Positions 46,084 through 59,247 of a stretch of 63,826 bases of DNA are shown one piece after another (the stretch's first letter is position 1; every line of letters starts with the position of its first letter). The position numbers and the translations under genes are program-made. The stretch is from Clostridia bacterium (GTDB taxonomy: Bacteria > Bacillota > Clostridia > UMGS1810), in contig JAFUPN010000018.1 in NCBI GenBank assembly GCA_017481205.1, positions 1 to 63,826 on the forward strand, given 5' to 3'. The notes beneath the pieces are model-generated. The model made no database searches and had not been told where the DNA came from. It saw nothing but the letters and a program-made list of their open reading frames with translations.

Positions 46084-46797
46084 ATGGAAAAGAAATCACA
46101 GTTGTACGAGGGTAAGGCAAAAAGGGTATATGCTACGGATAATCCGGAATTACTAATTGTATCCTATAAGGATGATGCAACGGCATTTAATGGTCTGAAG
46201 AAGGGAACAATCTTGGGTAAGGGTGTAATTAATAACCAAATGAGCAATATGCTTATGCAAAAGCTTGAAAAAGTCGGTGTTCCCACTCACTTTGTACAGG
46301 AGCTTTCGGAGCGTGAAACAGTTGTAAAAAAGGTTACAATCGTTCCTCTTGAGGTGATTGTAAGAAACATTGCAGCAGGCTCCTTTTCAAAGCGCTACGG
46401 AGTTGCCGAGGGTAAGGCTTTTGATAAGCCTACTGTTGAATTTTCATACAAAAATGATGACCTTGGCGATCCGCTTATTAACGACTGTCATGCTGTTGCA
46501 ATTGATGCTGCAACAGAAGCGGAAATTGAAACAATAAAGGAATATGCTCTTAAGGTCAATGAATTTCTTAAAGAATTCTGGTCAGAATGCGGTGTAACCC
46601 TGGTTGATTTCAAGCTTGAGTTTGGTAAAACATCAGACGGCACAATAATTCTTGCGGATGAAATCAGTCCCGATACCTGCAGGCTGTGGGATAGTAAAAC
46701 CGGCGAAAAGCTTGATAAGGACAGATTCAGAAGAGACCTTGGCGGTGTGGAGGACGCATATGCCGAGGTTATGAAAAGAGCTATGGAGCATAAGTAA
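46084..46797 (+). CDS. purC: SAICAR synthetase
   Basis: 237 residues, normal length. Joins aspartate to CAIR in purine synthesis using ATP. The P-loop-like start [29 protein letters not shown] and the [13 protein letters not shown] block are intact. GAGGTTGAG precedes the start. It is the first gene of a ten-gene unit through dapL and lies directly behind the double hexaloop leader. Confidence 0.97.
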   Translation: MEKKSQLYEGKAKRVYATDNPELLIVSYKDDATAFNGLKKGTILGKGVINNQMSNMLMQKLEKVGVPTHFVQELSERETVVKKVTIVPLEVIVRNIAAGSFSKRYGVAEGKAFDKPTVEFSYKNDDLGDPLINDCHAVAIDAATEAEIETIKEYALKVNEFLKEFWSECGVTLVDFKLEFGKTSDGTIILADEISPDTCRLWDSKTGEKLDKDRFRRDLGGVEDAYAEVMKRAMEHK

Positions 46798-46811
46798 ACG
46801 GAGGAATTTAT

Positions 46812-48089
46812 ATGTCAAACTGTGCAATTGTAGGTATAAACTGGGGCGATGAAGGCAAGGGCAGGATGGTTGACCTTCTTACAGAAAAATATGATGTTGT
46901 AGTCCGCTTTCAGGGCGGCGGCAATGCAGGACACACCGTAATCAATGAATTGGGAAAATTTGCTTTGCATCTGCTTCCCTCAGGCATTTTCAGAAAAGGT
47001 GTTGTTAATATCCTCGGCAACGGTGTAGCTCTTGATCCGGAAAATCTTTGGTCAGAGATGCAGGAGGTTGAAAGCAATGGTGTTTCTCTCACTCCTGAGA
47101 ATTTAAAGATAAGTGACAGAGCTTCGCTTTTGCTTCCATGGCACCGTGACCTTGATGAGCTTGAGGAACTAAGGCTTGCAGACAAAAAATACGGCTCTAC
47201 CAAGCAAGGCATCGCACCGTTTTACTCTGATAAGTATCAGAAGAAAACAATTCTTGCCGGAGAACTCTTTTATCCCGAAGAATTAAAATCACACCTGTCT
47301 GACCTTATGGAGTGGAAAAACCTTACATTAACCAAGGTTTACGGCGCCAAGCCATACACAATGGAAATGCTTGAAAACTGGATTTCGGACTATTGCGAAA
47401 AAATCAAGCCCTATATATGTGATACAGGCTCATTTCTGCGCAAGGCTCAGAAGGAGGATAAAAGCATTTTGTTTGAGGCTCAGCTGGGTTCTCTGCGAGA
47501 CCTGGATTACGGTATTCATCCATATACAACCTCGTCAAACACAACTGCAGCGTATGCTCCAATTGGTTCGGGACTTCCGTCTGCAAGGCTTGACAGTATT
47601 GTGGGCGTTGTAAAAGCATATTCTACCTGTGTGGGCGAAGGACCCTTTGTGTGTGAAATGTTTGGCGAAGAAGCCGAAAAGCTCAGAAAGGCAGGCTTTG
47701 AATATGGTGCCAAGACCGGCAGACCTCGCAGAGTAGGACCCGTTGACATAGTTGCAACAAGGTACGGAGTTGAGGTTCAGGCAGCAACGGAGATTGCTCT
47801 TACAAAGCTTGATGTATTAAGCTATATGGACAAAATCCCCGTATGTACTCACTATACTTTAAACGGAGAGCGGACAGACAGCTTTCCGTTTCCGTCCGCA
47901 TTGAAAAATGCAGAGCCTGAGATCGAATATTTTGAAGGCTGGAAGTGCGATATTTCCGGTATCCGCAGCTGGGACGACCTCCCCAAGGCGGCAAGGGATT
48001 ATGTAAGCTATATTGAAAAAGCAGTAGGTTGTCCGATTAAATATATTTCAGTCGGACCGGAAAGAGACAGTATTATAATACGAAAATAA
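46812..48089 (+). CDS. purA: Adenylosuccinate synthetase
   Basis: 425 residues. IMP plus aspartate plus GTP to adenylosuccinate. The GTP-binding GINWGDEGKGRMVDLL, the GGGNAGHTV loop with its catalytic histidine and the GAKTGRPRRVGPVDIVATRY segment are all visible. CGGAGG lies 6-11 bases before the start, 14 bases after purC. Confidence 0.97.
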   Translation: MSNCAIVGINWGDEGKGRMVDLLTEKYDVVVRFQGGGNAGHTVINELGKFALHLLPSGIFRKGVVNILGNGVALDPENLWSEMQEVESNGVSLTPENLKISDRASLLLPWHRDLDELEELRLADKKYGSTKQGIAPFYSDKYQKKTILAGELFYPEELKSHLSDLMEWKNLTLTKVYGAKPYTMEMLENWISDYCEKIKPYICDTGSFLRKAQKEDKSILFEAQLGSLRDLDYGIHPYTTSSNTTAAYAPIGSGLPSARLDSIVGVVKAYSTCVGEGPFVCEMFGEEAEKLRKAGFEYGAKTGRPRRVGPVDIVATRYGVEVQAATEIALTKLDVLSYMDKIPVCTHYTLNGERTDSFPFPSALKNAEPEIEYFEGWKCDISGIRSWDDLPKAARDYVSYIEKAVGCPIKYISVGPERDSIIIRK

Positions 48090-48102
48090 GGAGAATTGAA
48101 AA

Positions 48103-49518
48103 ATGAGTAATAAATATGAATCCCCCTTATCATCAAGATATGCATCTCAGTATATGTTGGAGCTGTTTTCAGCTGATACGCGTTATCAGACCTGGCGCAG
48201 ACTCTGGGTATCTCTCGCAAAGGCAGAAATGACTCTTGGGCTTCCCATTACCCGTGAGCAGCTTGACGAGCTGGAAGCTCATATAGAGGATATTGACTAT
48301 GCAGTGGTGGAGCAGAGAGAAAAAGAGGTTCGCCATGATGTTATGGCGCATGTATATGCATTCGGAAAGGTGGCACCATTGGCTGCAGGTATCATTCATC
48401 TGGGCGCTACAAGCTGTTATGTAACCGATAATGCAGACCTTGTTATTTACCGTGACGGTCTCATGTATCTCAGGGGCGAGCTTTTGAAGGTTATTGCAAA
48501 TCTTGCTGATTTTGCAGAAAAATACAAGGCACTGCCCACACTGGGCTATACCCATTATCAGCCTGCTCAGCTTGTAACTGTTGGTAAAAGAGCAACTCTC
48601 TGGATGCAGGATTTTCTTTCCGACCTTAATGAAATAGATTTTGCAATAGAAAACATCAAATTCTTAGGCTGCCGCGGAACTACCGGAACAGAAGCAAGCT
48701 TTGTGGATTTGTTTGAAGGAGATGTTTCAAAAATAGATGAAATGAATAGGCAAATCGCTGCAGACTTTGGGTTTGATGAGTGCTTTGATGTATGTGGACA
48801 GACCTATCCCAGAAAGGTCGATAGCAGAATTCTGAATGCATTGTCAAGCGTCGCACAGAGCTGTTATCGTATGGCAAATGACATAAGACTGCTTCAGCAT
48901 GACAGACAGATAGAAGAACCCTTTGAAAAAAATCAGATAGGCTCATCTGCCATGGCATATAAGCGCAACCCCATGAGAAGCGAGCGCATCTGTTCACTTG
49001 CACGTTACTTAATAGCAGATGCGCAAAATGCACCTATGACCGCATCAACTCAGTGGCTTGAGCGAACTCTTGACGATTCGGCAAATCGTCGCATATCCAT
49101 CCCGGAGGGATTTCTCTGTGCTGACAGTATACTTCGTCTGGCTCAGAATGTTACGGACGGACTTCATGTAAACGAAAAAATTGTAGAAAAAGCAGTTAAA
49201 GAATATCTGCCCTTTATTGCAACCGAAAATCTGATGATGGAAGCGGTAAAAAAAGGCGGAGACCGTCAGCAGCTTCACGAAATAATCCGTAAATGCTCAA
49301 TGGAGGCTACCGCAAAAATGAAAAACGGCGAAGAATGTGACTTGCTTTCACGACTGGCTCAGGAAGATGAGTTTGGTTTAAACGAAGATGAAATGAATGA
49401 GCTTCTTACTCCGAGTCTTTATATCGGCAGATGTCCCGAGCAGGTTGAAGCTTTTGTCGGCAAAATCAAGCCTTTGATTTCAGATGTTTCCGGAGAAACA
49501 GCAGAAATAAATCTATAA
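48103..49518 (+). CDS. purB: Adenylosuccinate lyase
   Basis: 471 residues. Acts twice in purine synthesis, releasing fumarate from SAICAR and from adenylosuccinate. The superfamily signature is GSSAMAYKRNPMRSE, and the histidine regions are HLGATSCYVTDNAD and LGYTHYQPAQ. AAGGAG precedes the start. With purC and purA it completes an aspartate-amino-transfer set in the operon. Confidence 0.96.
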   Translation: MSNKYESPLSSRYASQYMLELFSADTRYQTWRRLWVSLAKAEMTLGLPITREQLDELEAHIEDIDYAVVEQREKEVRHDVMAHVYAFGKVAPLAAGIIHLGATSCYVTDNADLVIYRDGLMYLRGELLKVIANLADFAEKYKALPTLGYTHYQPAQLVTVGKRATLWMQDFLSDLNEIDFAIENIKFLGCRGTTGTEASFVDLFEGDVSKIDEMNRQIAADFGFDECFDVCGQTYPRKVDSRILNALSSVAQSCYRMANDIRLLQHDRQIEEPFEKNQIGSSAMAYKRNPMRSERICSLARYLIADAQNAPMTASTQWLERTLDDSANRRISIPEGFLCADSILRLAQNVTDGLHVNEKIVEKAVKEYLPFIATENLMMEAVKKGGDRQQLHEIIRKCSMEATAKMKNGEECDLLSRLAQEDEFGLNEDEMNELLTPSLYIGRCPEQVEAFVGKIKPLISDVSGETAEINL

Positions 49519-49536
49519 GCTGCGGAGGTGAGCATA

Positions 49537-51069
49537 GTGGAAAAAATACTTGTATTGGATTTCGGCGGTCAATATAATCAGCTGATTGCAAGGAGAGTAC
49601 GGGAGCATCATGTATATGCAGAAATCAAACCGTATAATAAAATAACCATTGATGAAATAAAAGAAACCGGTTATAAGGGTATAATTTTTACCGGAGGACC
49701 GAACAGTGTATATGATGATAAATCGCCCCATTATGATGCAGAAATTTTAAATATAGGCATACCGATTTTGGGGATTTGTTATGGTGCCCAGCTTATGGCT
49801 TTTATGGCAGACGGCATGGTTGCAAGTGCCGAGAATAGCAGCGAGTACGGAAAAACCACTGTGAAAGTCGAAGGCAGTTTGTTATTTAAAGGTATACCTG
49901 AAGAATCTGTTTGCTGGATGAGTCATACTGATTTTATAAAGATACCTCCAATGGGCTTTAAAATAATAGCAAAAACCTCAAAATGTCCCGTTGCGGCAAT
50001 GTGCGATGAAACAAGAAATCTGTACGGTGTGCAATTCCATCCCGAAGTTACGCATACCATTTATGGCAAACAAATGCTTTATAACTTCCTCTTTGAAATC
50101 TGCAGTTGCCATGGCGATTGGAAGATGGAGAATTTTGTAGAAAACTCCATCGAAAAATACAGAACTGAACTTGCAGGTAAAAAGGTGCTTCTGGCACTGT
50201 CGGGCGGTGTGGATTCATCGGTGGCGGCAGTCCTTCTTCATAAAGCAATCGGACAAAATCTCACTTGCGTTTTTGTGGACCACGGACTACTCCGAAAGGA
50301 TGAGGGAGATTTTGTAGAAAAAACCTTTCGAGAAAAATTCGGAATGAACCTTATAAGAGTAAATGCAGAAGAACGATTTTTAAGAAAACTGTCAAGTATC
50401 ACAGAACCGGAGCAAAAGCGTAAAATTATCGGTGAGGAATTTATAAGAGTATTTGAGGATGAAGCCAAGAAAATCGGAAAAGTTGATGTTCTTGTTCAGG
50501 GAACAATTTATCCCGATGTTATAGAAAGCGGTAAGGGTGATTCTGCCGTGATTAAGAGTCACCACAATGTAGGCGGACTTCCGGATGTTATATCCTTTGA
50601 CGAAATAGTTGAACCTCTACGGGATTTGTTTAAGGATGAAGTCCGTGAAACCGGAACACGGCTTGGTATTCCCCATGAGCTTGTATGGCGTCAGCCTTTT
50701 CCTGGTCCCGGACTTGCGGTTAGAGTAATCGGCGAAATCACAAAGGATAAGCTTGATATTCTCAGAGAGGCAGACGCAATATTCCGTGAGGAGATTGCAA
50801 ATGCAAAGCTTGAAAAAGAGACCAATCAATATTTTGCACTTCTTACGGATTTAAGAAGTGTCGGTGTTAAGGGAGATGCCAGAACATATGGCTATACTGT
50901 GGCTCTCAGGGCGGTTACCACCGATGATTTTATGACAGCAGAATGGACGCGCCTTCCGTATGAAGTCCTGGAAAAAGCATCAAGCAGAATTACAAATGAG
51001 GTAAGCGGAATTTCAAGAGTTGTTTATGATATAACAAGTAAGCCTCCTGCAACGGTGGAATGGGAATAA
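49537..51069 (+). CDS. guaA: GMP synthase (glutamine-hydrolysing)
   Basis: 510 residues from a GTG at 49537, chosen because GGAGGTG ends 6 bases upstream; the GTG at 49528 is part of that site. Class I amidotransferase ([10 protein letters not shown], later [11 protein letters not shown]), then the ATP pyrophosphatase PP-loop ([17 protein letters not shown]) and the C-terminal dimerisation domain (KPPATVEWE). Converts XMP and glutamine to GMP. Confidence 0.97.
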   Translation: MEKILVLDFGGQYNQLIARRVREHHVYAEIKPYNKITIDEIKETGYKGIIFTGGPNSVYDDKSPHYDAEILNIGIPILGICYGAQLMAFMADGMVASAENSSEYGKTTVKVEGSLLFKGIPEESVCWMSHTDFIKIPPMGFKIIAKTSKCPVAAMCDETRNLYGVQFHPEVTHTIYGKQMLYNFLFEICSCHGDWKMENFVENSIEKYRTELAGKKVLLALSGGVDSSVAAVLLHKAIGQNLTCVFVDHGLLRKDEGDFVEKTFREKFGMNLIRVNAEERFLRKLSSITEPEQKRKIIGEEFIRVFEDEAKKIGKVDVLVQGTIYPDVIESGKGDSAVIKSHHNVGGLPDVISFDEIVEPLRDLFKDEVRETGTRLGIPHELVWRQPFPGPGLAVRVIGEITKDKLDILREADAIFREEIANAKLEKETNQYFALLTDLRSVGVKGDARTYGYTVALRAVTTDDFMTAEWTRLPYEVLEKASSRITNEVSGISRVVYDITSKPPATVEWE

Positions 51070-51124
51070 GGTTAAAAGACGAACAATCTGAACAATTTTC
51101 TGTCAGCCTTAATATAGAAAGTGA

Positions 51125-52740
<1,616 letters not shown>

Positions 52741-52741
<1 letters not shown>

Positions 52742-54159
52742 TGAGTATACATGAAGAATGCGGAGTATTTGGCGTTTTTTCTCCTAATCAAACTGATGTA
52801 GCCGAGCTTGTGTATTACGGACTGTATGCTCTGCAGCACAGAGGTCAGGAAGCCTGTGGTATTGTTGTAAATGATGATGGATTATTCTATTCACATAAGG
52901 ATATAGGACTTGTAGGTGATGTTTTTAAGGGCTCCCGACTCAAACAATTTCCCAAAGGGAATATGGCAGTCGGTCATGTCAGATACGGAACCACCGGAGG
53001 ATCAGCTAGGTGCAATTGTCAGCCGATTGAGGTAAATCATCAAAAGGGAAAAATGGCTCTGGCTCATAACGGTAATTTATCGAATGCCTATGAACTTAGA
53101 AACAAGCTTGAACTTACAGGTGCAATATTTCATACGACAAGCGATACAGAAACAATAGCATACATCATAACAAAAGAAAGGCTCGCAGCTCCATCAATTG
53201 AAGAGGCAATAAGCAGAAGCATGGATATTATTGACGGCGCATACTCTCTTGTACTTATGTCGCCTGCAAAGATGATAGCCTGCCGCGATCCTTACGGCTT
53301 CAGACCGCTTTGCTATGGAAAAATGAGTGACAACACCTATGTTATAGCATCTGAAAGCTGTGCACTGGCGGCTGTCGGTGCAGAATTTATAAGAGATTTG
53401 CTTCCGGGAGAAATTCTTGTTTTTTCAAAAAACGGTATAGAGTCAAGAAAAGAACATTGTAACAAAAAGCCTAAGAAAACCTGCATTTTTGAATATATTT
53501 ATTTTGCAAGACCGGATTCTAAGATAGATGGCGTATCAGTTCACAAAGCACGAAAAAAATCCGGACATATCTTGGCAGAGTGTCATCCGGTGGATGCGGA
53601 CGTTGTAATCGGCGTTCCGGATTCGGGACTTGATAGCGCTTTGGGATTTTCTGAAAAGTCAGGAATTCCTTACGGGATAGGTCTTATAAAGAACAAATAT
53701 ATCGGCAGAACTTTCATTTCGCCCGGACAGGCAACGAGAATAGACCAAGTGAAAATAAAACTCAGCGCTGTTGAGGAAACAGTGTCCGGAAAGAGGGTTG
53801 TTCTGGTAGATGATTCTATCGTCAGAGGTACCACAAGCGGACGAATTGTAAAGCTTTTGAGAGATGCCGGAGCAAAAGAGATACACATGAGAGTTTCCGC
53901 ACCACCGTTTCTGCATCCGTGCTATTACGGAACTGACATTGATTCTGAAGAGCATTTAATAGCCTGCAAATATTCTGTAGAAGAAATCACAAAAATGATT
54001 GGCGCAGATAGCTTGGGATATTTGCCAAAAGAAAAACTCGGAGAGCTTATTGGAAGTATGGATTATTGCAGTGCATGCTTTGATGGTGAATATCCAACTC
54101 AGGTTATGACAAACATACCAAAGAATAAATTTGAACAAAAAATATCAGATGCAAAGTGA
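52741..54159 (+). CDS. purF: Amidophosphoribosyltransferase
   Basis: 472 residues from the ATG at 52741. First committed step of purine synthesis, PRPP plus glutamine to phosphoribosylamine. A six-residue propeptide MSIHEE precedes the catalytic cysteine of CGVFGVFSP. The PRPP-binding loop is VVLVDDSIVRGTTSG. Cysteines in KTCIFEYIYFARP, ACKYS and SMDYCSACFDGEYP match those that hold the 4Fe-4S cluster in the B. subtilis enzyme, so an oxygen-sensitive cluster is likely. Confidence 0.96.
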
Positions 54160-54174
54160 AAGCGAGGCTTTTAT

Positions 54175-55269
54175 ATGGCAGAACAATATAACAGAAAAAT
54201 AATTTTAGAGGATGGGAGCGAATATAAGGGATTTGCTTTCGGTGATACATCAGATAAGGTATGTGAAATTGTTTTTAATACCTCAATGGTAGGTTATCAG
54301 GAAATTGTATCAGACCCGTCATACACCTGTCAGGCTGTTGTTATGACTTATCCTTTGATTGGAAATTACGGAATCTGTGAAGATGATTTTGAAACGAAAA
54401 CACCAACAATAGGAGCACTCATTGTTCGTGAATACAACGATGAGCCTTCAAATTTTCGCAGTATTGAAACGCTGTCGGAATTGATGAAAAGATACAGTAT
54501 TCCCGGAATATACGGAGTTGATACGAGGCAGCTTACACGCTCTATTCGTGATTTGGGCAGCCGTAAGGTATTGATTACCGGGATTGAAACAAGCATTGAC
54601 CAAGGACTTGAAATTCTGAAAACAGTTGAAATACCTAAAAATACAGTTTCAAAGGTTAGCAGACAAAAGGCAGAATATTATCCCACTGAAAACAAAAAGT
54701 ATCATGTTGTGGCAATAGACTGCGGTATGAAGCAGAATATACTACGTTCTCTGCAAAATAGAGAATGTTCCGTCACGGTTGTACCATGGAATACAACAGC
54801 TGAAGAGATTGAAAGCATAAATCCTGACGGCGTGTTTATTTCAAACGGTCCCGGTGATCCAACTGATGTGCCCGAAACCATTAATACAATTAAACAATTA
54901 AGAGGTAAATATCCCATATTCGGTATTTGCCTCGGTCATCAGATTATAGCTCTTTCCTATGGAGCAAAAACATATAAATTAAAGTTCGGACACCGTGGCG
55001 GCAATCACCCGGTACGAAATATTAAAACAAATAAGATTGAAATTACTTCTCAAAATCATTCCTATGCTGTAAAAACAGACAGTATTAAGGATACAGGGCT
55101 TGAGATTACACACATAAATTTGCTTGATAATACGGTTGAGGGTGTTGAATGTGAAAAGGACAAGGTGTTTTCCGTACAATATCATCCGGAGAGCTCTCCG
55201 GGACCTCAGGATTCAACTTATCTGTTCGACAGGTTTATAGAAATGATGGGAGGTAAGGAAAATGCCTAA
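54175..55269 (+). CDS. carA: Carbamoyl-phosphate synthase small subunit
   Basis: 364 residues. The glutaminase subunit that supplies ammonia to CarB. N-terminal domain with [20 protein letters not shown], then the class I amidotransferase: [27 protein letters not shown] with the nucleophile cysteine and the [13 protein letters not shown] histidine-glutamate pair. It overlaps carB by 8 bases. Confidence 0.97.
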   Translation: MAEQYNRKIILEDGSEYKGFAFGDTSDKVCEIVFNTSMVGYQEIVSDPSYTCQAVVMTYPLIGNYGICEDDFETKTPTIGALIVREYNDEPSNFRSIETLSELMKRYSIPGIYGVDTRQLTRSIRDLGSRKVLITGIETSIDQGLEILKTVEIPKNTVSKVSRQKAEYYPTENKKYHVVAIDCGMKQNILRSLQNRECSVTVVPWNTTAEEIESINPDGVFISNGPGDPTDVPETINTIKQLRGKYPIFGICLGHQIIALSYGAKTYKLKFGHRGGNHPVRNIKTNKIEITSQNHSYAVKTDSIKDTGLEITHINLLDNTVEGVECEKDKVFSVQYHPESSPGPQDSTYLFDRFIEMMGGKENA

Positions 55270-58200
55270 AAGAAAGGATATAAAAAAGGTTCTCGTTATC
55301 GGCTCCGGTCCCATTGTCATTGGGCAGGCGGCAGAATTTGACTATGCGGGTACACAGGCATGTCTTGCACTCCGTGAAGAAGGCTACGAGGTTATACTCT
55401 GTAATTCAAATCCTGCAACAATAATGACTGATACCACCGTTGCCGATAAGGTTTATATGGAGCCTCTTAATCTTGAATACATTGCCAAAATTATCAGGCG
55501 CGAAAGACCTGACGCAATATTGCCGGGTATAGGCGGTCAGACAGGTCTTAACCTTGCAATGCAGCTGGAAAAGAAGGGTATTTTAAAAGAATGCCGTACA
55601 GAGCTTCTTGGTACAAAGAGCGAAAGCATAGAGAGAGCAGAGGACAGAGAACTGTTCAAGGAGCTTTGCGAAAGCCTCGGCGAGCCGGTGCTTCCGTCAG
55701 ATATTGCAAATTCTGTGGAAGATGGATTAAATGTTGCTAAAAAAATCGGTTATCCTGTTGTGCTTCGTCCTGCATTTACTCTTGGCGGAACAGGCGGCGG
55801 CTTTGCAGACAATGAGGATGAGTTTTTGCAGATAATGAAAAATGCGCTCAGTCTCTCGCCGGTTCACCAGGTTTTGATAGAAAAAAGCATTAAAGGCTAC
55901 AAGGAAATAGAATACGAGGTAATACGTGATTCAAATGACACGGCTATTACTATCTGTAATATGGAAAACTTAGACCCTGTGGGTATTCATACCGGCGATT
56001 CCATTGTTGTGTGTCCTTCGCAGACTCTTACCAACAGGGAATATCATATGCTTCGTGACAGCGCATTGAAAATCATCCGCGCTCTCAGGATTGAAGGCGG
56101 CTGCAATGTTCAGTTTGCCCTTGACCCAAAATCTTTTCAGTATTATCTGATAGAGGTTAATCCCAGAGTATCCCGCTCATCGGCACTGGCGTCAAAGGCA
56201 AGCGGATATCCCATTGCCAGAGTATCGGCAAAAATCGGTATTGGCATGACCCTTGACGAAATACAGATAGCAAATACCCCGGCATCCTTTGAACCCGCAC
56301 TTGACTATGTTGTGACAAAAATGCCGAGATTTCCCTTTGATAAATTCACTGATGCCAATAATCGGCTAGGAACTCAGATGAAAGCAACGGGAGAGGTTAT
56401 GAGTATAGGCAGAAGCTTTGAGGAAAGCCTGCTTAAGGCAATTCGCTCTCTGGAAATCGGCGTATGGCATCTGTACCACAAAAAATTTGATGAAACATCT
56501 GTTGCAGACCTGCTTGATTATATCAAAGACGGTTGCGATGACAGGATTTATGCAATAGCAGAATTACTCCGCCGTGGTACGGACATTGAGGCAATTTGCA
56601 AAAATACACAAATTGACAGGTTCTTTATCCGCAAGCTCAAAAATATAATTGATGAAGAAGCAGCATTGAAAAAATATGTTAAGGATACCTGCGAGCTTAA
56701 AAAAGCAAAGAGAATGGGATTTTCAGACAAGGAAATTGCAAGACAGTGGAATTTGTCCGAGCAGGATGTATTTGAAATGAGAAAAAACGCAGGTGTTATG
56801 CCTGTTTATAAAATGATTGACACCTGTGCATCAGAGTTTGACAGCTATATTCCATATTTCTATTCAACCTATGAGGGAGAAAATGAATCAAAAGTATCGG
56901 ACGAGAAAAAGGTCATTGTACTCGGTTCGGGACCTATCAGAATAGGTCAGGGCGTTGAATTTGACTATTCTACGGTTCATGCGGTAAAGACAATCAAAGC
57001 TGCCGGATATGAGGCGATTATCATAAATAACAATCCCGAAACTGTTTCAACAGATTATACAACCAGTGATAAGCTCTACTTTGAACCGCTTACTCCCGAA
57101 GATGTAATGAATATTATTACATTAGAAAATGCCGAAGGTGTTGTTGTGACACTTGGTGGTCAGACTGCAGTAAATCTTGCTCAGCCCTTGTATGACAGAG
57201 GGGTAAAAATCATCGGTACAGACTGTGAGGCCATAGATAAGGCTGAAAACAGAGATTCTTTTGAAAAGCTGTTAAAAGACCTTGGCATTCCTCAGCCTCC
57301 CGGAAGGGCTGTTACAAATATTGAAGACGGTATTAAGGCCGCAGATGAAATCGGCTATCCGGTTTTGGTTCGTCCGAGCTTTGTGCTTGGCGGCAGGGCA
57401 ATGCAGATTGTTGCCAAAGAAGAAGCTCTTCGTCACTATCTCAGAACTGCCGTGGAAATTGACGAGGATAAGCCTGTGCTGGTGGATAAATATATCCGGG
57501 GCAAGGAGCTTGAGGTTGACGCAATATGTGACGGAAAATCCGTGTTTGTCCCCGGTATTATGGAGCTTGTTGAGAGAACCGGTGTTCACAGCGGTGATTC
57601 AATAAGTGTTTATCCCACATACAGCGTATCCGAAAGGGTCAGGGAGACCATACTGAATTATACCGAAAAATTAGGACTCGGCATAGGCATTATAGGTCTG
57701 TACAACATTCAGTTTATTGTAGATGAAAATGACAATGTTTATATCATCGAAGTAAATCCGCGTTCTTCAAGAACAGTGCCGTTTTTGTCTAAAGCAACCG
57801 GATACAGCCTGGCAGATATTGCAACCCTGGTTATTCTCGGCAAGAGCCTGGAAGAACAGGGTATAACGGAGATTTATCCCAAAGAAAAAAAACGTCGTTA
57901 TGTAAAAGCACCTGCATTTTCATTCTCCAAGCTCAGCGGCATGGATTCATATCTTTCACCGGAAATGAAATCAACAGGCGAGGCTATAGGATATGATGAC
58001 AAATTCCCCAGAGCTATGTACAAGGCTTTAACCGCCTCGGGCATGAAGCTTCAGAATTACGGAACTGTTGTTGTAACTCTTGCGGATGAGGACAAGGAAG
58101 AGGCACTTCCGCTGGTAAAGCGCTTTTATGACATGGGATTTAATATCGAGGCAACAATCGGAACTGCAGAATTTCTTAAGGAGCACGGAATAAAAACAAG

Positions 58201-58441
58201 AATACTCCGCAAGCTCTCTGAGGGCAGCACAGAAATACTTGAAGCAATCCGTGCCGGATATGTAAGCTATGTTATATGTACCCGTGCAATACTTTCGGGA
58301 GTTCATTATGAAGACGGTGCGGCAATCAGACGGACTGCTACAGAGAATAATATTACAATGTTTACCTCACTGGACACTGTAAAGGTTTTGCTGGATGTTC
58401 TTGAGGAAATGACAATAGGTATATCCACAATAGATGCTTAA
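55262..58441 (+). CDS. carB: Carbamoyl-phosphate synthase large subunit
   Basis: 1059 residues, normal for the single large subunit with two ATP-grasp halves. The first half starts [21 protein letters not shown] and carries [17 protein letters not shown]; the second starts [21 protein letters not shown] with [19 protein letters not shown]. The C-terminal 130 residues form the allosteric MGS-like domain. Provides carbamoyl phosphate for pyrimidines and arginine. Confidence 0.98.
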   Translation: MPKRKDIKKVLVIGSGPIVIGQAAEFDYAGTQACLALREEGYEVILCNSNPATIMTDTTVADKVYMEPLNLEYIAKIIRRERPDAILPGIGGQTGLNLAMQLEKKGILKECRTELLGTKSESIERAEDRELFKELCESLGEPVLPSDIANSVEDGLNVAKKIGYPVVLRPAFTLGGTGGGFADNEDEFLQIMKNALSLSPVHQVLIEKSIKGYKEIEYEVIRDSNDTAITICNMENLDPVGIHTGDSIVVCPSQTLTNREYHMLRDSALKIIRALRIEGGCNVQFALDPKSFQYYLIEVNPRVSRSSALASKASGYPIARVSAKIGIGMTLDEIQIANTPASFEPALDYVVTKMPRFPFDKFTDANNRLGTQMKATGEVMSIGRSFEESLLKAIRSLEIGVWHLYHKKFDETSVADLLDYIKDGCDDRIYAIAELLRRGTDIEAICKNTQIDRFFIRKLKNIIDEEAALKKYVKDTCELKKAKRMGFSDKEIARQWNLSEQDVFEMRKNAGVMPVYKMIDTCASEFDSYIPYFYSTYEGENESKVSDEKKVIVLGSGPIRIGQGVEFDYSTVHAVKTIKAAGYEAIIINNNPETVSTDYTTSDKLYFEPLTPEDVMNIITLENAEGVVVTLGGQTAVNLAQPLYDRGVKIIGTDCEAIDKAENRDSFEKLLKDLGIPQPPGRAVTNIEDGIKAADEIGYPVLVRPSFVLGGRAMQIVAKEEALRHYLRTAVEIDEDKPVLVDKYIRGKELEVDAICDGKSVFVPGIMELVERTGVHSGDSISVYPTYSVSERVRETILNYTEKLGLGIGIIGLYNIQFIVDENDNVYIIEVNPRSSRTVPFLSKATGYSLADIATLVILGKSLEEQGITEIYPKEKKRRYVKAPAFSFSKLSGMDSYLSPEMKSTGEAIGYDDKFPRAMYKALTASGMKLQNYGTVVVTLADEDKEEALPLVKRFYDMGFNIEATIGTAEFLKEHGIKTRILRKLSEGSTEILEAIRAGYVSYVICTRAILSGVHYEDGAAIRRTATENNITMFTSLDTVKVLLDVLEEMTIGISTIDA

Positions 58442-58455
58442 AGGAGAAGAAAATT

Positions 58456-59247
58456 ATGCACTTTACAAAAATGCACGGATTGGGAAATGATTATTTGTAT
58501 GTTTACGGAGAAGTGCCGGAAGATATTGCAGAGCTATCTGTTAAGCTGTCAGAAAGGCACTTCGGTGCCGGCTCAGACGGTTTGATTTATATTTCGCCGT
58601 CAGAAATAGCGGATTTCAAAATGAGGATTTTCAATGCTGACGGAAGTGAAGCAAAAATGTGCGGCAACGGTATACGTTGTGTGGGAAAGTATGTGTATGA
58701 CAAAGGCTATACAGACAAAAAGCATCTTAAAATAGAAACCCTTTCAGGCATTAAAACTCTTGATTTGAATGTATCAAAGGGCAAAGTAAAAACGGTATCT
58801 GTAGGAATGGGAAAAGCAGAAGTATCTGAAAATTTGCAGCTTGATATACACGGTGAGAGCATTATTTGCACTCCTGTTTCAGTAGGCAATCCTCATGTGG
58901 TAAATTTTGTTGAGAATATAGAAAGAACCCCTCTCATGACTTTGGGACCGAAACTGGAGCATCACAGTGCTTTCCCGGATGGAGTAAATGTTGAGTTTGT
59001 CGGGGTTGTTGACGAAAAAACTCTGCGTATGCGTGTATGGGAGCGCGGCAGTGGTGTGACAATGGCATGTGGCACAGGCGCGTGTGCAGCGACAGCTGCG
59101 GCAATAAAGCATGGGTATTGCTCCTTTGATGAGGAAATATCAGTTGTGCTTGACGGCGGAACACTTAAGATAAGAATAGCGCCTGATTATGCAGTTACCA
59201 TGACAGGACCCGCAGAAATGATATATGAAGGAGAGACGGTACTATGA
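58456..59247 (+). CDS. dapF: Diaminopimelate epimerase
   Basis: 263 residues. Converts LL- to meso-diaminopimelate for peptidoglycan and lysine. The two catalytic cysteines are in KMCGNGIRCVG and MACGTGACA. AAAGGAG precedes the start. The end overlaps dapL by four bases, coupling the two lysine-pathway genes at the end of the nucleotide operon. Confidence 0.96.
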   Translation: MHFTKMHGLGNDYLYVYGEVPEDIAELSVKLSERHFGAGSDGLIYISPSEIADFKMRIFNADGSEAKMCGNGIRCVGKYVYDKGYTDKKHLKIETLSGIKTLDLNVSKGKVKTVSVGMGKAEVSENLQLDIHGESIICTPVSVGNPHVVNFVENIERTPLMTLGPKLEHHSAFPDGVNVEFVGVVDEKTLRMRVWERGSGVTMACGTGACAATAAAIKHGYCSFDEEISVVLDGGTLKIRIAPDYAVTMTGPAEMIYEGETVL